Source: Embiotoca jacksoni (Eukaryota; Chordata; Actinopteri; Embiotocidae). From it: a stretch of DNA of 64,000 nucleotides. A program made the position numbers and the translations under genes. Location of the stretch: the NCBI GenBank assembly GCA_022577435.1, contig JAKOON010000012.1, positions 16,706,085 to 16,770,084 of the forward strand, in the 5' to 3' direction. A model generated the notes under the pieces. The model saw nothing but the letters and a program-made list of their open reading frames with translations, ran no database searches and was not told where the DNA came from. Below, one piece after another: positions 12,200 through 24,830 of this stretch; position 1 is the first letter of the stretch, and each line of letters begins with the position of its first letter.

Positions 12200-14055
12200 A
12201 ACAGCAGAAAGTAGTACTTGTGTTTTGTTTTTAGAAACTTCTGCAGGTAAAATGGAATCGCTGAGTAATGACGTCATCACCCTTCTTAACTTGGCTTTGG
12301 CACTTTTGTTTGTAAGTTCTGTCCACATAGGTTTTTAATGATGCTCTCATGAGAAAATGTTAAAAGCTGGTCCATTAGGGTAAAAGAACAATGGGGCAAA
12401 GAAATAATGATGGGATGTGTTCTCTCCTAAAATTTATATTTCTTTGTGTGTGTAGTGACTTAGTGGTTTTACAACCCAGATTCAAATAAATTATGAAGCA
12501 GTGGGCTTTTTCTTTGTCACAAGACAAAAGTTAAGAGAACTTTTGAGATGGTCCTGTGTATAGACAGAATTAATTATGGCCCCCATATTTATTTAAGAAT
12601 ATTAGAAAACTGGAGGTGGTAGAATATGAAATGAGCAACCGACAACTTCCGTTTGTTTGTGACATTAAAAGCCCCCTCTTCAAAACTCAAAGCATAATAG
12701 GTCACTAAATGAAGATAGAACGTGTGATGGAAAAAGTACAGGCCGGGGGAGGAGAATTATTAAACTAGTGCATTAACCTTTTCAGGGAGCCTGAACAATG
12801 ACAAACACTCACTGACCTCTTTTCAAGGAGTGTACAATGCGTTGTACTGTACAACGTCCGGCGTCGCACCATTCACTGTAATCCACGTGTTAGTTACTGT
12901 GGTAACCTGATAGAGTGAAGAGTAGTTGTATAATTTAAAAATGACTCAGTCTGGTTGTGGGAAAGATTACGGAGAGGCTTGGTGAACGTACAGCCGGGTG
13001 TTTATACATGAATGGCGAACCCGGATATATGGCTTCGATATGAGGAAGAGTAGAAGAGAAAATTTTACAAAATACACTGGTAGCAGCTGCTCCAATCCCT
13101 GCTGTGATTAAACATAATGTTTCATATAGTTAAAAAATAATACGCTCTACCCTGCTTTCTGCTAAGGTCAGAGTGGAACTTGTTCAGGAATTAATCACAG
13201 GTACATTTTCATCTGCTAATGGGGAAAAACAAACTATATAATAATAAAACCACAAACACATACAGTAGATGCCACCAGGCCCATCAAGCTGTCTGACTTT
13301 GTAACGTGAGCCCACTTCAATCAAACAATTCTTTTGTCAAAACACTGTTTTGGTCACTGTTTACTGTGTGAGCTGTTTGTCCAGCCCTGCCTGTCTTACT
13401 GGGACTCTGTTTTGTTAAGGTGTACCACCCAAGATTAACTTGTATGCTGAAGTAAAGCCTTGTTCAAACCAGTGTCTCCAAAGAGGATTTTACCAAGACT
13501 GAAGGGCTCAGCAAAGTAAGTGAGTGCATTCCACAAAAAAAACATTTCTATTGATGCTAAAAGCTAAAAGAGCAAAGTATCTAATATTAATAATAAACAC
13601 TAGGAAAGGTCATAAGATCATCCAAGGCCAGGCTGTGGGAAACAGGGTTACTTGTACCATTTTTCATGACAAACCATTCAATAGTACCTGATATATTTTT
13701 ATGCTGGACAAAAGCGTTAGATCAGCAAACTGAGCAACATTGTCATCAAAGCCATGTCACTTGCATGGATAAAAACAATGACAAAATTACCCAATAAAAG
13801 TATGTTGTTATGAAGAAAATTAGAATATGATCTTGTACTTCTGTTAATTTCCTCAGGTCAATTGTTTCAGATCTTCTGGACCGTGACCTGAAAGGCTCTG
13901 TCCCTTATTTGGTTTTAAGCTGGATCCTGGTACAACATATACAACCATACAGTTAGTTTGTTCTTGCCCTCTAATACCACTCACAGTAGTGTTTCTTAAA
14001 TCAATAGCACTGGGTTGCTTCAGTCTGGTTAGGGTTAGATAAAGATCCTGTCCCA

Positions 14056-14091
14056 GGTTACTGTCCCAACTTGGGAGTTGAGACAGTAACC
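14056..14091. repeat. 16-bp hairpin with 4-base loop
   Basis: GGTTACTGTCCCAACT (14056-14071) pairs with AGTTGAGACAGTAACC (14076-14091). There is one mismatch, which becomes a G-U pair in RNA. The loop is TGGG. It lies directly left of an R1 repeat copy. Confidence 0.85.
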
Positions 14092-14099
14092 AGTGGTGT

Positions 14100-14500
14100 C
14101 CAGCACCCAAGTCCACTGTTTTACCTCCAAAAAGGCTCTGGCTCCATAGACTCCTATCCAACTTCCCTTAGGAAATACGAAGTCAGTGATTTTTTTTTTT
14201 CCACGAGTCATTTTGATGTCAGTTGCTAAATTCAATCCTTCTTATTACTTTTCTGGTCCATCTGAAAATAATCCCATTATTAGTTAGATGTTACGGGTAT
14301 CTGTTTGATGAACAGACATGTGGTGCAGTCAGGTTTCTGCTATCGGTGGGTGGGACATAGTGTCCTCAGGTTCCCAAACAGATCAAGTCACATCCACCGC
14401 TTGCTCCTCCCTAGCTCTTCTATATAATGGTCACACCTGGCTCAAAAGTAGCAAAATGGGTGAAGTCACTGTTGGTTCCTGCTTGGGTAAAACGTGTGGT
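14100..14500 (+). repeat. R1 percomorph interspersed repeat, plus copy
   Basis: Diagnostic pieces are CTCCATAGACTCCTATCCAA, GTGGTGCAGTCAGGTTTCTG, CTATCGGTGGGTGGGACATA, GTCACACCTGGCTC and GTGAAGTCACTGTTGGTTCC. I recognise this as a very common repeat of percomorph fish genomes, usually seen with CCATAGACTCCCATTCAA and a CAAGATGGCGAC motif. It is non-coding, and short open frames across it are accidental. A strong hairpin lies immediately before it (14056-14091). Confidence 0.75.
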
Positions 14501-17500
14501 GCTATGAGATTTGCAAATAGTCTTAAAGCAATCAATAAGGTTTTGGTCAGTAAAAGTAAAAAAGCTGTTGCCATATTCAAAGTTTAAGGACATAAAAGTT
14601 GATGAAATGTGCTCTGTGCCTTTCAATTTTTCATTCAATCTGTTCCACATGTTGGACATCAACCTTTTCAGCTTCAGGGTAGATGCCACTGAACCTGTGA
14701 CCCAGTTGTTCTAGATACACCTTGAACTTAGTATGTCATGGACAAGTGATTCTGAGCCAAAATCAGTCATGTAGAAATTCGACCTATACAAAGAAGAAGG
14801 ATAAAATTAGACAAGCCTGAGTGCATTTTTATATCTTTATATGTTTTCTTTAAAACCATTACAGATCTACGATGCAGCTAGGTTTATGTTTATGATGGTA
14901 TGTTGCAAGTTTTGGTGAAACAGGTCCCAAATGTCCCTACAGGTTTTATAAAGCAGTAAAAGTAATGGGCTATTTGCAATTATCTACATAATCATTACAT
15001 TAAAGCTTCAGCAACAGGCAGTGATTGCTACAACTAAAGTGGGGAATCTAGTTCGGAAAGGAGAGAAGGGGCCTCTAGGTAAATATGATGAGGGGGAAGA
15101 AAAACGACCAGGAGTGAGATTACCCACACACGTTAAGCACATTAATTACATTTCTCTTTGCCAAGTAGAATTTTTACATTCTCTCTTTTTACTGTCATTA
15201 ATCAACATCCAGGCATCCTGTACTCAAGCGTGAAACTGTTGCAGAAATAGGCTTTCACATCAAATCTGTTAGATCTGTTTCCTGGCCATTTGACAGAATT
15301 CCACAAACTCATTACCAGCTGCTGGGAGAGGATGGGCACGTTTAATGAAACTGATACTGTAGAAGAACATAATAGGCTTTATGGACTGACACAAGCTTTT
15401 CATATGTGATTGTATATAACGAGCCCCATTTTTCACACCAAACAGTGGCACAGATAAAAAAAAGAAAAAGAGAGCAGTCGTGATTACCATTTGATAAGTG
15501 CATTCATTCAAGTGCTGAGTCCCTAATGAAAAATGCAATGATAACTAATCTTTATTTTCTATTCCCGCACACGTTAGTGATGGTAAGTTGCTACCAAAGC
15601 CGAGGCTCATCAGTGTGATGATGAATGCAGAGTTGTGACAGTGTATCTAGATGGCAGCAAACACTTCAGCTCAGGTCCTTCATCACAGACACTGTGAGAA
15701 GTGCTTCTGTCTCCCTGCAACATCCATCATGACAAAACTGCTCTGACAAAGCACATGCTGCTTTTTCAGAAGAAACGTCCGTTTGAGCGAGTGTGAAGCC
15801 GTGTGTTTGTGTGTGTGTCTGGTCAAACCATGTGTTCCCATGGCTCCATGACTCTGTGATACATTGTGAGAGAGGTGACGAATGCTTCTCACCACATGGA
15901 CCATTTATCAATCTCGGCTGCCCTTCTAGTTAATGAAGCCAGGGAGCCTCGGCCACACAGAGCACTCTTCTCCACCAACATAGACAAACAGGAAAGCTTG
16001 AGCGATCGCAGCGCTCTGACTGCTATTCCCTCCATCCCTCGCTTTATCTCTCTCTGCCACCCTCTCGCTTCACCACCGACAAAAGAGGCTCCTCAACACC
16101 AAATCATTCTGAAGTGAAGTAGCAGCTGTGGCACACACCGGCATTCACATTCAGCTGCTCATTTAGCTGCTCACAAAGTTCTGGCTTTGTCTCAGTTCAG
16201 TAGTGATGGGAAATAAGTATCTTTGTAATATGAGTCATGGAGGATTTGGAGGAGTTTTGTTCTGAAAAGCAGAGTCCAAAATTTGGGAATGATGAAGGAT
16301 TAACTCCTCCACACATCAGAAAATGACTGCTTTTGTGAAAAGGACATTGAGTTTCTATTAGGTTAAGATATCATCTTAAGATCTTAGGAACCTTTGATCA
16401 GACATTGATGTGTTTAAAAGACAGATAAATTGTATGAGATGTTTGCTTCATTTCTCTTTGTCTAGTCTTCATGGTTAAAGTAATACATTATACAGTAAGA
16501 CAGTAGTGTTACAATAAAGAAATGTTTTTTTTCAGCAGTGAGATGTGTCATCTCATTAAGGCTCCATAGCTGTGAAGATCTTAAGGAGTCAGCGTGTTGC
16601 TGTCTTATGAGACAGGTAACATGTAGCTGCCTGCAGGAGTAAAGGTCAAGACAAGAAGAATAAACCTGCTCTGTGTGACTGGAACACGTTTTTCCAGAAG
16701 GTTCAGTGAATTTTCACTGGTGTTGTTCAGAGATGCCCTTTTAGAAAAAGAAAGTATATGTAAGTCACGTGATCACGTGACCACATACACATGGGATTGT
16801 GCACATGTGAAGCTCATTTTAGTGTTTATGTGTGAAGCCCATGTCGATTCCCATGTGAAAACGTTTCCACATATTTTACTATGTTATAATATATTGCAAC
16901 ATGTGGTAAACATGTGTCATACATGTAATCACGTGTATCGTGCACAGCCCCATAACCACACACCATCCTTCTCCGTGTAGATCTTCCGGTTTATAATAGT
17001 AATTCACATGTAACTTAACACAACTAAACTACAGCGTTCAAATCACTTTGCTGATTCAAATAATTGTGTTCAGCTCAGTTTAAAGGATCATAGTAGTTAA
17101 CTCAATTTCTAAACTGGGTGACTGAAATTTGTGCAAATTCTGTTCAATATGTACATTCAAAACTGAACACACACCAGTTCACTTCAGCTTGTACTGTATG
17201 ACAGTCCATGAACATGTCCCTGTAAAAAGTACTTGTAACTAAACACATCACAATTCACAGGAAAAGTGAAAAGGTTGCCTGATAGGCACATCTCAGGAGA
17301 GGATGTTGCCTAAACATAAACCTGTAAATGCAGAATCCCATAGCCATATACGAAACTCTGAACTTATCATTGCCATTTCAAAGACCATCCAACATTGGCA
17401 AATAATGTTAATAGGACAAAAGTTTGGACGACAGATGTTTGTCAAAAAGTTTGGATAAGATTGTGAAAGTGAAGGTATGGTGGCTGAGATCTTTCAGTCC

Positions 17501-20234
17501 ATAGAGAGAACGCTGCTTCTCGTTAGCTTGCTTGCTAGCCACTGCTTACACTGGGAATCCCCTTTGTTAAACATATGACATGTTGGTTGACTTTGGACAT
17601 CCATTGAGCTTAAAAATGAAAGCTATAACCTTCATAAGTATTCCAAGTTACGTCACTTGATCAAAACCAGTGTCTGAGTTACACACATTTTTGTGACTTG
17701 TGGTACGTGCATATTTGCAATTTCACCAAACTTGAGAGGTGAGAGCCCATCAAAATTTTTGTGTCAAATTTTTGGGGAACAGAAAGAAATCACAGAGAAC
17801 CAAATCCAACAAGTAGCAACGGTAGGGAGCAACAATTGTGTTTTTGGCGGGCAAGGAACTTGACAATGCACTAAGCCCGGGCACGTTGTGACGTTGGGGA
17901 ACCCGTGCCATTTCACCACGGTTCTGGTCATTTGCACCGAATGTCTCTCAAATGCTTCAAAGCAACACAGTTGAACTAAATGTAGACAGTCTGACCCTGG
18001 GGGAGGGATTCATGGTGCAAAAAAACCCTGTTTTGCACTCCTTCTCTGATGCGCCTTCTTCGGTCTTCAACAATGATATTCTGTCCCTCTTGAAACGATA
18101 ATTGTCCAGCTCATTACTTCATTGCTGTACATTTTTGGAAGCATTTCAAGGGTCTTCATTGTCAGTTTTCCCAAGTTTAACACAAAATTTGAAGTGCCCT
18201 TTCTGCTCAAGTCCATAGTGAAATCGCAAACACACCCTTATCACTGCGCACAAAAACGTGGAACTGAGGTGCGGATGTTAATCAAGCAACGTAACCTGGA
18301 ATACAGACTCACGAAGGTTGTAGTTTCCCCCTGTTCCATACACGTCCTGGTGCTGTGCTCTGTTGATGTGCAACAGGAGCAGTTTTTGAACTTTTTGATT
18401 GCACCTTGTAACATTAATAATTCAGCTTTTGAACATTTCATGAAACTTTGACTGTTATTTACCGGCTGCCTCAGTCGTTCCTTGAAATGCTTCCAACCAC
18501 AGAAAGATTTGCAGAGGTATAAATGTTGGGATGATAACATTTTGGAAATTCACTGACACTTTAAACACTGTATCCTGGGCTTGGTTTCTATAGTGAGAGC
18601 AAATTTTCTTCTGAATAATTTTCATGACTAAACCAACAAAATAACGTGAAGAACCTGGAGCTCCATGTAGAAAATAACTAATCTTCTCAGCCTGTCAGTT
18701 GTAGAGGCCTGACACTATGTTTGTCTGAGTTACAGCAACACAACACACACACTCTCACACTCACTCACACACTGATGATCCTCTGGCTCATCAGACAAAT
18801 GCCAAAGCATGAGCGATGATGCTTTTTAATGCTACAACTGACTCACTGTGTGTGTACTGAAAAAAAATAAAAAGGTGTGCACTCAGAGAAGACAAAATAT
18901 AAAAGGAACACTTATTCCTTCTTACTTATATGATACTTTCCTTCGTTGGTAGACAGATGGTACATTTACTTGGAAATGGCAATCTGCCAATATGATGCTA
19001 TGGGGAAGATTGAAAAGGGGCACAGAGTTGTAAGAGGTCTGCTGTCATCTAAACGCCTCTGCAAAATCACTGTAGATGGAGAAGCAGATGGCAACAGAAA
19101 AAACTATCACACAGAGCCTGAACTAGGGCCACACGGTCAGGAAATGGAACAACTTAAAGATTCCCTGCTTTTTTTTTTTGCAACAACATTAATGTATCTG
19201 TAAAATTGGTTGTACAAACAATGAATATTGTATGATGGACAAAAGAGTGCTGACTTTCTGTTCCTGCTCCCACAATGCACTGTTGTACATTGCAAGCTAA
19301 AAATATGTCATAGGAAAAGATAATTACTGCTTAGAAATCTGCACTTCCCCGAGGAACACAATAGATCAGATTAGTTATGTTCAGCTTTTCATTACAAATA
19401 AATCTGTCACATTAGGATGTAAATAGTAATTTGCCAACTAGTTATTATTGGTTGAATGCAGGTGGTTCCCTCCCCTTCATTTTCTGCTGCTTCTTGTAAA
19501 ATATTTTCTTGCTAACCATGCAATGTGTGAAGTGCCGAATATCTATTATTAGTACGTCATACGCTGAATTGACTTCTTTGGGTGTGCAAGGCTGTCAACT
19601 GGAAGGCAAAGTGGTAAAAAACAGCCAATTAAATGTGGACACTCAACTCAGAGGTTTGTGACCACAGGCAGAGCTCACTGAAGTATCATCAAGCCTTGTA
19701 TTTGGAGGATTGTCCACTGTATTTCCATGCCTTCTCCCTCTTGTGCAGCAAATTCCTCTGTCCAAGTTCTAGCTGGGAAAAGAACTGCAGCCTCACATGA
19801 AGCAAAGAAGTGAAAAACCTCACGCTAAAACAAATGCCACAACTGTGCATCAGTTTGTGGTTTATGGTTACCCAATTGTACAATAAGCCTTCAGATTAGG
19901 ATCCCATAGGATGGGCTGTTGCTTCCCTGTGAGTGCAGCACATCTCTTCTCTGAGTTGTCCAGCTGCCCTGGGCTGCTCCAGCCGAGATAAGTGTGGTAA
20001 TAAGGCTGGGACTATGTCAGTCATAGAGGAGACGGGAGAGCAGATAAAGGGTGTCCGAAAAGCTCTGAGAGGGAGGACAATTCTTCATACACCTTGTTGC
20101 ACTGGGGCTCTCCCTTTTTAGCCAAAAGGCAAATCTGCTCAAGTATGTCCACCAAAAACTAAATAGAGCTTTAAACACCTCGGAGTGTGTCTTAGCTGTA
20201 GGAATGATCACTATTAGCAATAAATACCCTCTCT
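14501..20234. other. Intergenic, no gene seen
   Basis: Contains the CACGTG-rich segment at 16764-16945. At about 17750-18540 a stretch of different composition carries TTGGAAGCATTTCAAGG near 18136 and its inverse CCTTGAAATGCTTCCAA near 18480. It may be an undescribed repeat. Confidence 0.55.
16764..16945. repeat. CACGTG/CACATG-rich decayed palindromic repeat
   Basis: It begins with a perfect 18-base palindrome, GTCACGTGATCACGTGAC (16764-16781), holding two CACGTG E-boxes. CACATG, CATGTG and CACGTG words follow every 10-25 bases. This resembles CACATGTGAA-type repeats of fish genomes. The open frame across it (16675-16980) has no protein features. Confidence 0.5.
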
Positions 20235-20520
20235 ATCTCTTCACTCTCTTCATCTCGCGGGCCGACTGTCAGCTGCGAGGCGGCTAATTGACCGCGGCTC
20301 CGCACACACAGACAGACGGGTTTTCTCTGTGCCATGAAGACCTGCACTCACATTCAGGAGAAGGCCATTACTCTGCCCAGAGCATACAGCAATCAATCAG
20401 TCTGTCATAGGCTGATGCAAAGGGAGGCATTTCCCACTTGAACAAGAGAGGAAGCCTTAATAAATTCCTCTCGCAGACAGACGAGGAATAATTCTTGGCC
20501 CTAATTCAAAAGGCAGAACC
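20235..20520. promoter_or_regulatory. Candidate conserved non-coding element
   Basis: It starts GC-rich with CAGCTGCGAGGCGGCTAATT and GACCGCGGC, then continues with AGCAATCAATCAGTCTGTC, CCTTAATAAATTCC and GGCCCTAATTC. It is non-repetitive and unlike the AT-rich flanks. It ends just before a retro-insertion at 20542. Confidence 0.3.
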
Positions 20521-20541
20521 TCCTATTTGGACATAAAATGT

Positions 20542-20990
20542 AAAGTCCTGCCCCCAACCTCACAAGTTGTTGGATTGTGTTTTCTGTTGATGCTCATTAT
20601 CTTTTAAAAAGACAAATACTCTCTCCAACCACGATGCTACTCCATGTATTTAAGACTAGATCCGAGTTTAAGAAATGCTGTGTATAGAACCCTCTGAATA
20701 TAGTTTTTGATATCTGTTTGTTGGGCTGAATTTATGGTTGACACGATTGTCTGACAACATTGTTGGTGTGTTGTATGCTTGTTTTGTTGAATTATTGTAT
20801 TTTTTTTTTTGTCTTTTATTTTTTAACTTATTTATTTATTTAATCTGTTTTTTTCTTTGTGGTCTTTCTTTGTCAGTTGCATGGTTAGTTATTTTTATTT
20901 AAAGAAAAACATTTTTTTAAGGGATTTGTTTCTCGTTGCTGTAAAAATACCTCAATAAAATATTAAGTATTAAAAAAAAAAAAAAAAGTG
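20542..20990 (+). mobile_element. Probable poly(A)-tailed retrotransposon fragment
   Basis: The segment ends with T-rich sequence, an AATAAA at about 20954 and a run of 15 A. Similar sequence flanks it: GTAAAGTCCTG before and GTGAAGTCCTG after, which looks like a target-site duplication of about 11 bases with one mismatch. This is the form of a 5'-truncated LINE or another L1-mobilised insertion. No coding remnant is recognisable. Confidence 0.5.
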
Positions 20991-20991
20991 A

Positions 20992-21965
20992 AGTCCTGGT
21001 CAGCCTCACGAACTACACAAAGGCTTCCCACCCTGCCACTTTTCATTAAAAGGTTTCCAGGCTCTTTTTGGACTAGCTATCCTGCAGTGAGTCCGTCAGG
21101 TGGGACTAAATGTGACCCCGCTGGATTTTAGTAACATAAATGAAACAGCAGCAATTAAACCTACGAAAGCAACCAGGAGTCCGTCAAAATGATTAATTAA
21201 TCAGAGCAACTGAGCAGAACTGGAGAGGTAGTGGTGGCTAAGGGTGTTTCGTAATAAGGCAAAAAGTCTTGGCCCGCTTTAAATCCAAGTTTTTGAAGAC
21301 TTGTTCAGACTCAATAAGGTTCTAACTTATTAACTGTGTGTGACGAGACCTGGCAGCATCTTTTGAGAATTGTGCTCTGGACTGAGGCACAGAAGAGCTT
21401 CATTTGGCAGGAATCATGGTCTTTGGATTTACTTTATTTTTCCATTTCTCTTTTCATGTTCAATCTCCCTCTTTATTAAAAAAAACTGTACCATAAAAAG
21501 TAAGCTTTTATTCTTTCTCTCTGTTGAGCTTCATCAACAGGCTTTACTGTCTTTTACTTTAATAAATCTGAATCCATTTGTGAGAACTGCTTGGTAGAAG
21601 GGATTGCTTGCATATCATGATAACAGTTGAATGATAGACTTTAATGTTTTTCCCTTTAGCGTAGTATTAAAGAGGATTTAAAAACAAAAATAAGCTATAC
21701 ATTTTTAGAGCTCACTTTAATAATTATAGAATCTTACTTGAAGTACTAAATGAAACACAATATTTGTGTACCTCTTTGCTGTTGTTCAAGATTTTAACAA
21801 TGATAAATAATGCAACATGAGCAACAGAAGGTGACTTGAAATGATGAATTTCATACATGAAACCAGTGGGTATATTTAAAATGTTTTAGGGCTCCTCTGG
21901 TGGTCACATTTTTCAAATCAAAATTTTGAGAAATGAATCCAAACAACAGAGTTCTCTCTCTGTGT

Positions 21966-22054
<89 letters not shown>

Positions 22055-24479
22055 TGGACAATTATCTTTGAGAGGACCAGTTTTCATTTTGTACCACCGT
22101 AGTGAGGACATTTAGACACAGTGAGGACATTTTTCGCAGTCTTTACTTTCTCACTGGGCTGGTTGATTCTATTGTTAAGATTAGAATTAGATGTGTGCCT
22201 GTGTGAATGAAATTAACACTGCGAGACTCCCTTCCATTCAGGACACTGCTTCTCATAAAGCTGTGATGTTAAGACTTTGAAGCCTTGAATATTTTACATA
22301 GTTCAGTCTGCTTCTGGCTCAAACAGAATGTTCTCATGTCTGTTTCCAAGCCATCCAAGAGGTGTTACAAGTGAACCATTGAACCTCATGACTGGAAAAC
22401 TAATTTGGTTTGGTACTTTCTGATTCAGGTAATCCGGAAATATATATATATGTGCCTCACTTATCTTCTGCCACAATGCTCGTTGAAAACGATTATTTGA
22501 ATGGAGCTGAAGTTCAGCAGAAGCTCAAAGTCTCCTTCTGACCCCCTAAAAATTGTATTAATGAGACAGAAAGCTGAACATTGTTGTCAGCAGTCTCAGG
22601 GAGGACAAAACAAAGTGCTCCAATGGCAACGTTGTCCTGGAGATACAACCTTTTTTGATAATTATGAGAGAAATAGGCAAACACCCCCTGGGTGTGCAGA
22701 GCTTTAGAAAAGTGTCACTCATCACCCAGGTCACAGGTCACTTCATTAAAATAGATACATGAGCTGTGTGTATGAGGGATGGGGTATTTGGAAAATTAAC
22801 TATTCATCTGGTTTATCAGCTCTCTGCATGACAGCAGTTTTCCATCCCCACCATCTGAACTCAGGTGTGACCTCTCCACTCCAGCACATTAACTCTGTTG
22901 GTTAACAGCCACTCCTGTGCAGCATTAGTTTTGTTTTGCGTTATCATTTTGCTGGAAAACACATTTTATGGTTGCAGATTTCAAGTAACTCTCCAACTGT
23001 TTTGTTTTTTTGTATGTTCCCCTCTTCCTTTCATAAGTCTTCCAGGACCTGCTGCAGAGATGCCTCCACACAGCAGAGAGGATGGTGCATTTCTAATGCT
23101 GTACAGCATTTGTGTGACAAAGACCAGAGATAATTTAAGTGTGAGGTTTAAAAAGTTTCATTTAGCTCTCTTTAGACCTCCTTCCAGTTTCCAGAGTCTC
23201 TCATGCTGTCAGAGGTAGCAGCAGGTTCCTCGGTCTTAAAAACATCAAACCCTATCAGTATCAAATGCATTTTGTTCATGCATAGTTTACTACAGTATTT
23301 AAAAAGGGTATGATTAGCATCAGACATGAATGAAGAACAAATAGACATGTTCCAGTTCCTCCTCTGGGCTCCTGTGCATCACTAAAGACTGACTGATGTC
23401 AGTCATGTCACATAATTGAGTTCAGACAGAAACCACAAATATCTCTTCTTGTTTACTAGAAAAAAAAACATGAAGTGTATCCATCATTTTTACTTGGTTA
23501 CGTTGCAGTAATTGTTGATAAACATCATGTTTGTAATTTGTCTGGCTTGACATGACCCAAAATCTAAAACCTGCATCTGACGACTTCTGTCATCATCAGA
23601 TCTTATATGTTACCGAGTAACAACATCATATTTTATAATATTTCCCAAAATAAACTGGATTTAGAATAAATGCATAATCTAAAAGGTCAGACCAATGGTA
23701 ATAACAACACGTTGTCATACACACAAATGTCTGAAGCCATAGAGTTTCATCGGTTGGGTCGCGGCGATGCTTCACAGTATGTAAGACTGTTATATTCCTC
23801 CTTATACATCCAGATCGAACATGTTTTCCATCAGCTGTAAGAACCAGATCTCTTCAACAAGTGCTACTTGTGGTAGAGGTTGTTACTGCTGCATTTGATA
23901 ACTAAGCAAATAACACCTTATTCAGTTCAACTTGAAATTAACACCATTACAGAGTGTGTTTGATTCAAGCAGGACCTATTCCTAATTGCATGTGCAGCGC
24001 AACCAGCTCCAACTTCAACACTAACTAAACTTTTTTTTCCTCGAACAACTGCACAGTTTGTTTAAGTTCATGCAGCCACCCAAAGTTGAACCGATATGTG
24101 TGTGTCTTAAAGAGCTGGGGACAAACCCAGTTTTTTTCTTTATGAAAGTATAAAGTACGCCTGTGAGGTACAGCAGGCAGCTTCAGGCACCGGTAGCCAG
24201 TGTTTATATGAAATGTGAAGGAGTGACATGATCCTCTGAAGTGAGGTAGCCCAGAGCTCATTTAGATGAGATGCATTGACCAACATTGCCACCGTGCGGC
24301 CTAACAGAGTACTGCACGACAATAAGGTGTAGGAACCACTTAAGGACAGCTGTGTTTCTCCCCGGAATATAATATCTGATGGTAAAATCCGCAAATGAAG
24401 CTGTTTTTCTTCCAAAGCGACCAACCGGGTACAACTTTAAAGCGTTGCTTTCGCTTCAAAAGTAAATTGAACGAACAGT
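20992..24479. other. Intergenic upstream of eny2
   Basis: Apart from the GT microsatellite and its repeat tail, nothing is recognised. I looked here for exons of a divergent neighbour on the minus strand and found none that I could support. Confidence 0.55.
21961..22190. repeat. Long GT microsatellite with attached teleost repeat
   Basis: A (TG)n tract of about 92 bases (21961-22052, one TA interruption) runs into AGAGGACCAGTTTTCATTTT, GTACCACCGTAGTGAGGACA and a TTAAGATTAGAATTAG tail. I recognise this combination from other fish genomes as one microsatellite-bearing repeat. Open frames encoding CVCV or THTH runs here are simple-repeat artefacts. Confidence 0.8.
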
Positions 24480-24762
24480 TCAGCTCATAGCGACCGACGG
24501 ATTTGGTAATGTTTGGTCCAAATGTGCCTGCTCCCCTGGCAGCGCCGGTTGACCTCATTTCTTCTTACCTGTTTCCCATGTCGCTGCGCCGCTGACCTCG
24601 GGCGAAGAGCAACGCCGCATCTGTCCGACCTGCTCCAGCGTGTCGGTCCACGTTAACTCACGTCGGTGGATCTGACCACGGCAACGTGACGTGCTGCTGT
24701 TGAACTTCACGGCGGAAGCTCGACTTTCCAGCGGATCTTCGTCCCTCAGGAGGTCAAAGACT
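24480..24762 (+). promoter_or_regulatory. CpG-rich eny2 promoter/5' UTR region, possibly bidirectional
   Basis: By eye this ~280 bp holds roughly 26 CpG dinucleotides, whereas most of the window has very few. It directly precedes the eny2 start codon. No TATA box is apparent, as expected for a housekeeping CpG promoter. A GTGACG CRE-like half-site lies near 24686. On the minus strand the sequence ACAG|GTAAGAAG (exon edge at 24569) is a near-perfect splice donor, which could end a first exon of a divergent transcript. In mammals ENY2 lies head to head with NUDCD1, but I cannot find NUDCD1 coding exons in the 24 kb to the left, so any divergent RNA remains unidentified. Confidence 0.6.
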
Positions 24763-24830
24763 ATGAGCAAAGAGTCCAGGATGAGGGCAACGATAAACCA
24801 GAAGCTGACAGAGATGGGAGAAAGAGAAAG
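24763..24830 (+). CDS. eny2: eny2 coding exon 1
   Basis: This exon encodes residues 1-22 and the first two bases of Arg23. The donor is AAAG|GTGAGA, a strong U1 match. The 5' UTR continues upstream into a CpG-rich segment. I cannot place the transcription start, and I cannot exclude an additional upstream non-coding exon. No in-frame upstream ATG was noted just before the start. Confidence 0.93.

Larger units (their letters stand above)
8656..14055. other. Intergenic, no gene seen
   Basis: AT-rich. It holds the poly(T) run at 10140, a CAGTC pentamer run (about 11281-11299) and the A-rich inverted repeats at 12148-12199. The longest frame (minus, 11373-11858, 161 codons) has no recognisable domain and runs through A-rich tracts. 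Confidence 0.55.

Noticed and set aside
12841..12855. GTTGTAC-T-GTACAAC palindrome
   Set aside because: Seven-base arms are within chance expectation for 64 kb.
21851..22115. Frames with THTH and CVCV runs on both strands
   Set aside because: Translation of the GT microsatellite.
1..24479. NUDCD1 or TRHR coding exons expected from mammalian synteny
   Set aside because: I checked the translated frames for their characteristic segments and saw none. A long GPCR exon would have given a clear open frame.
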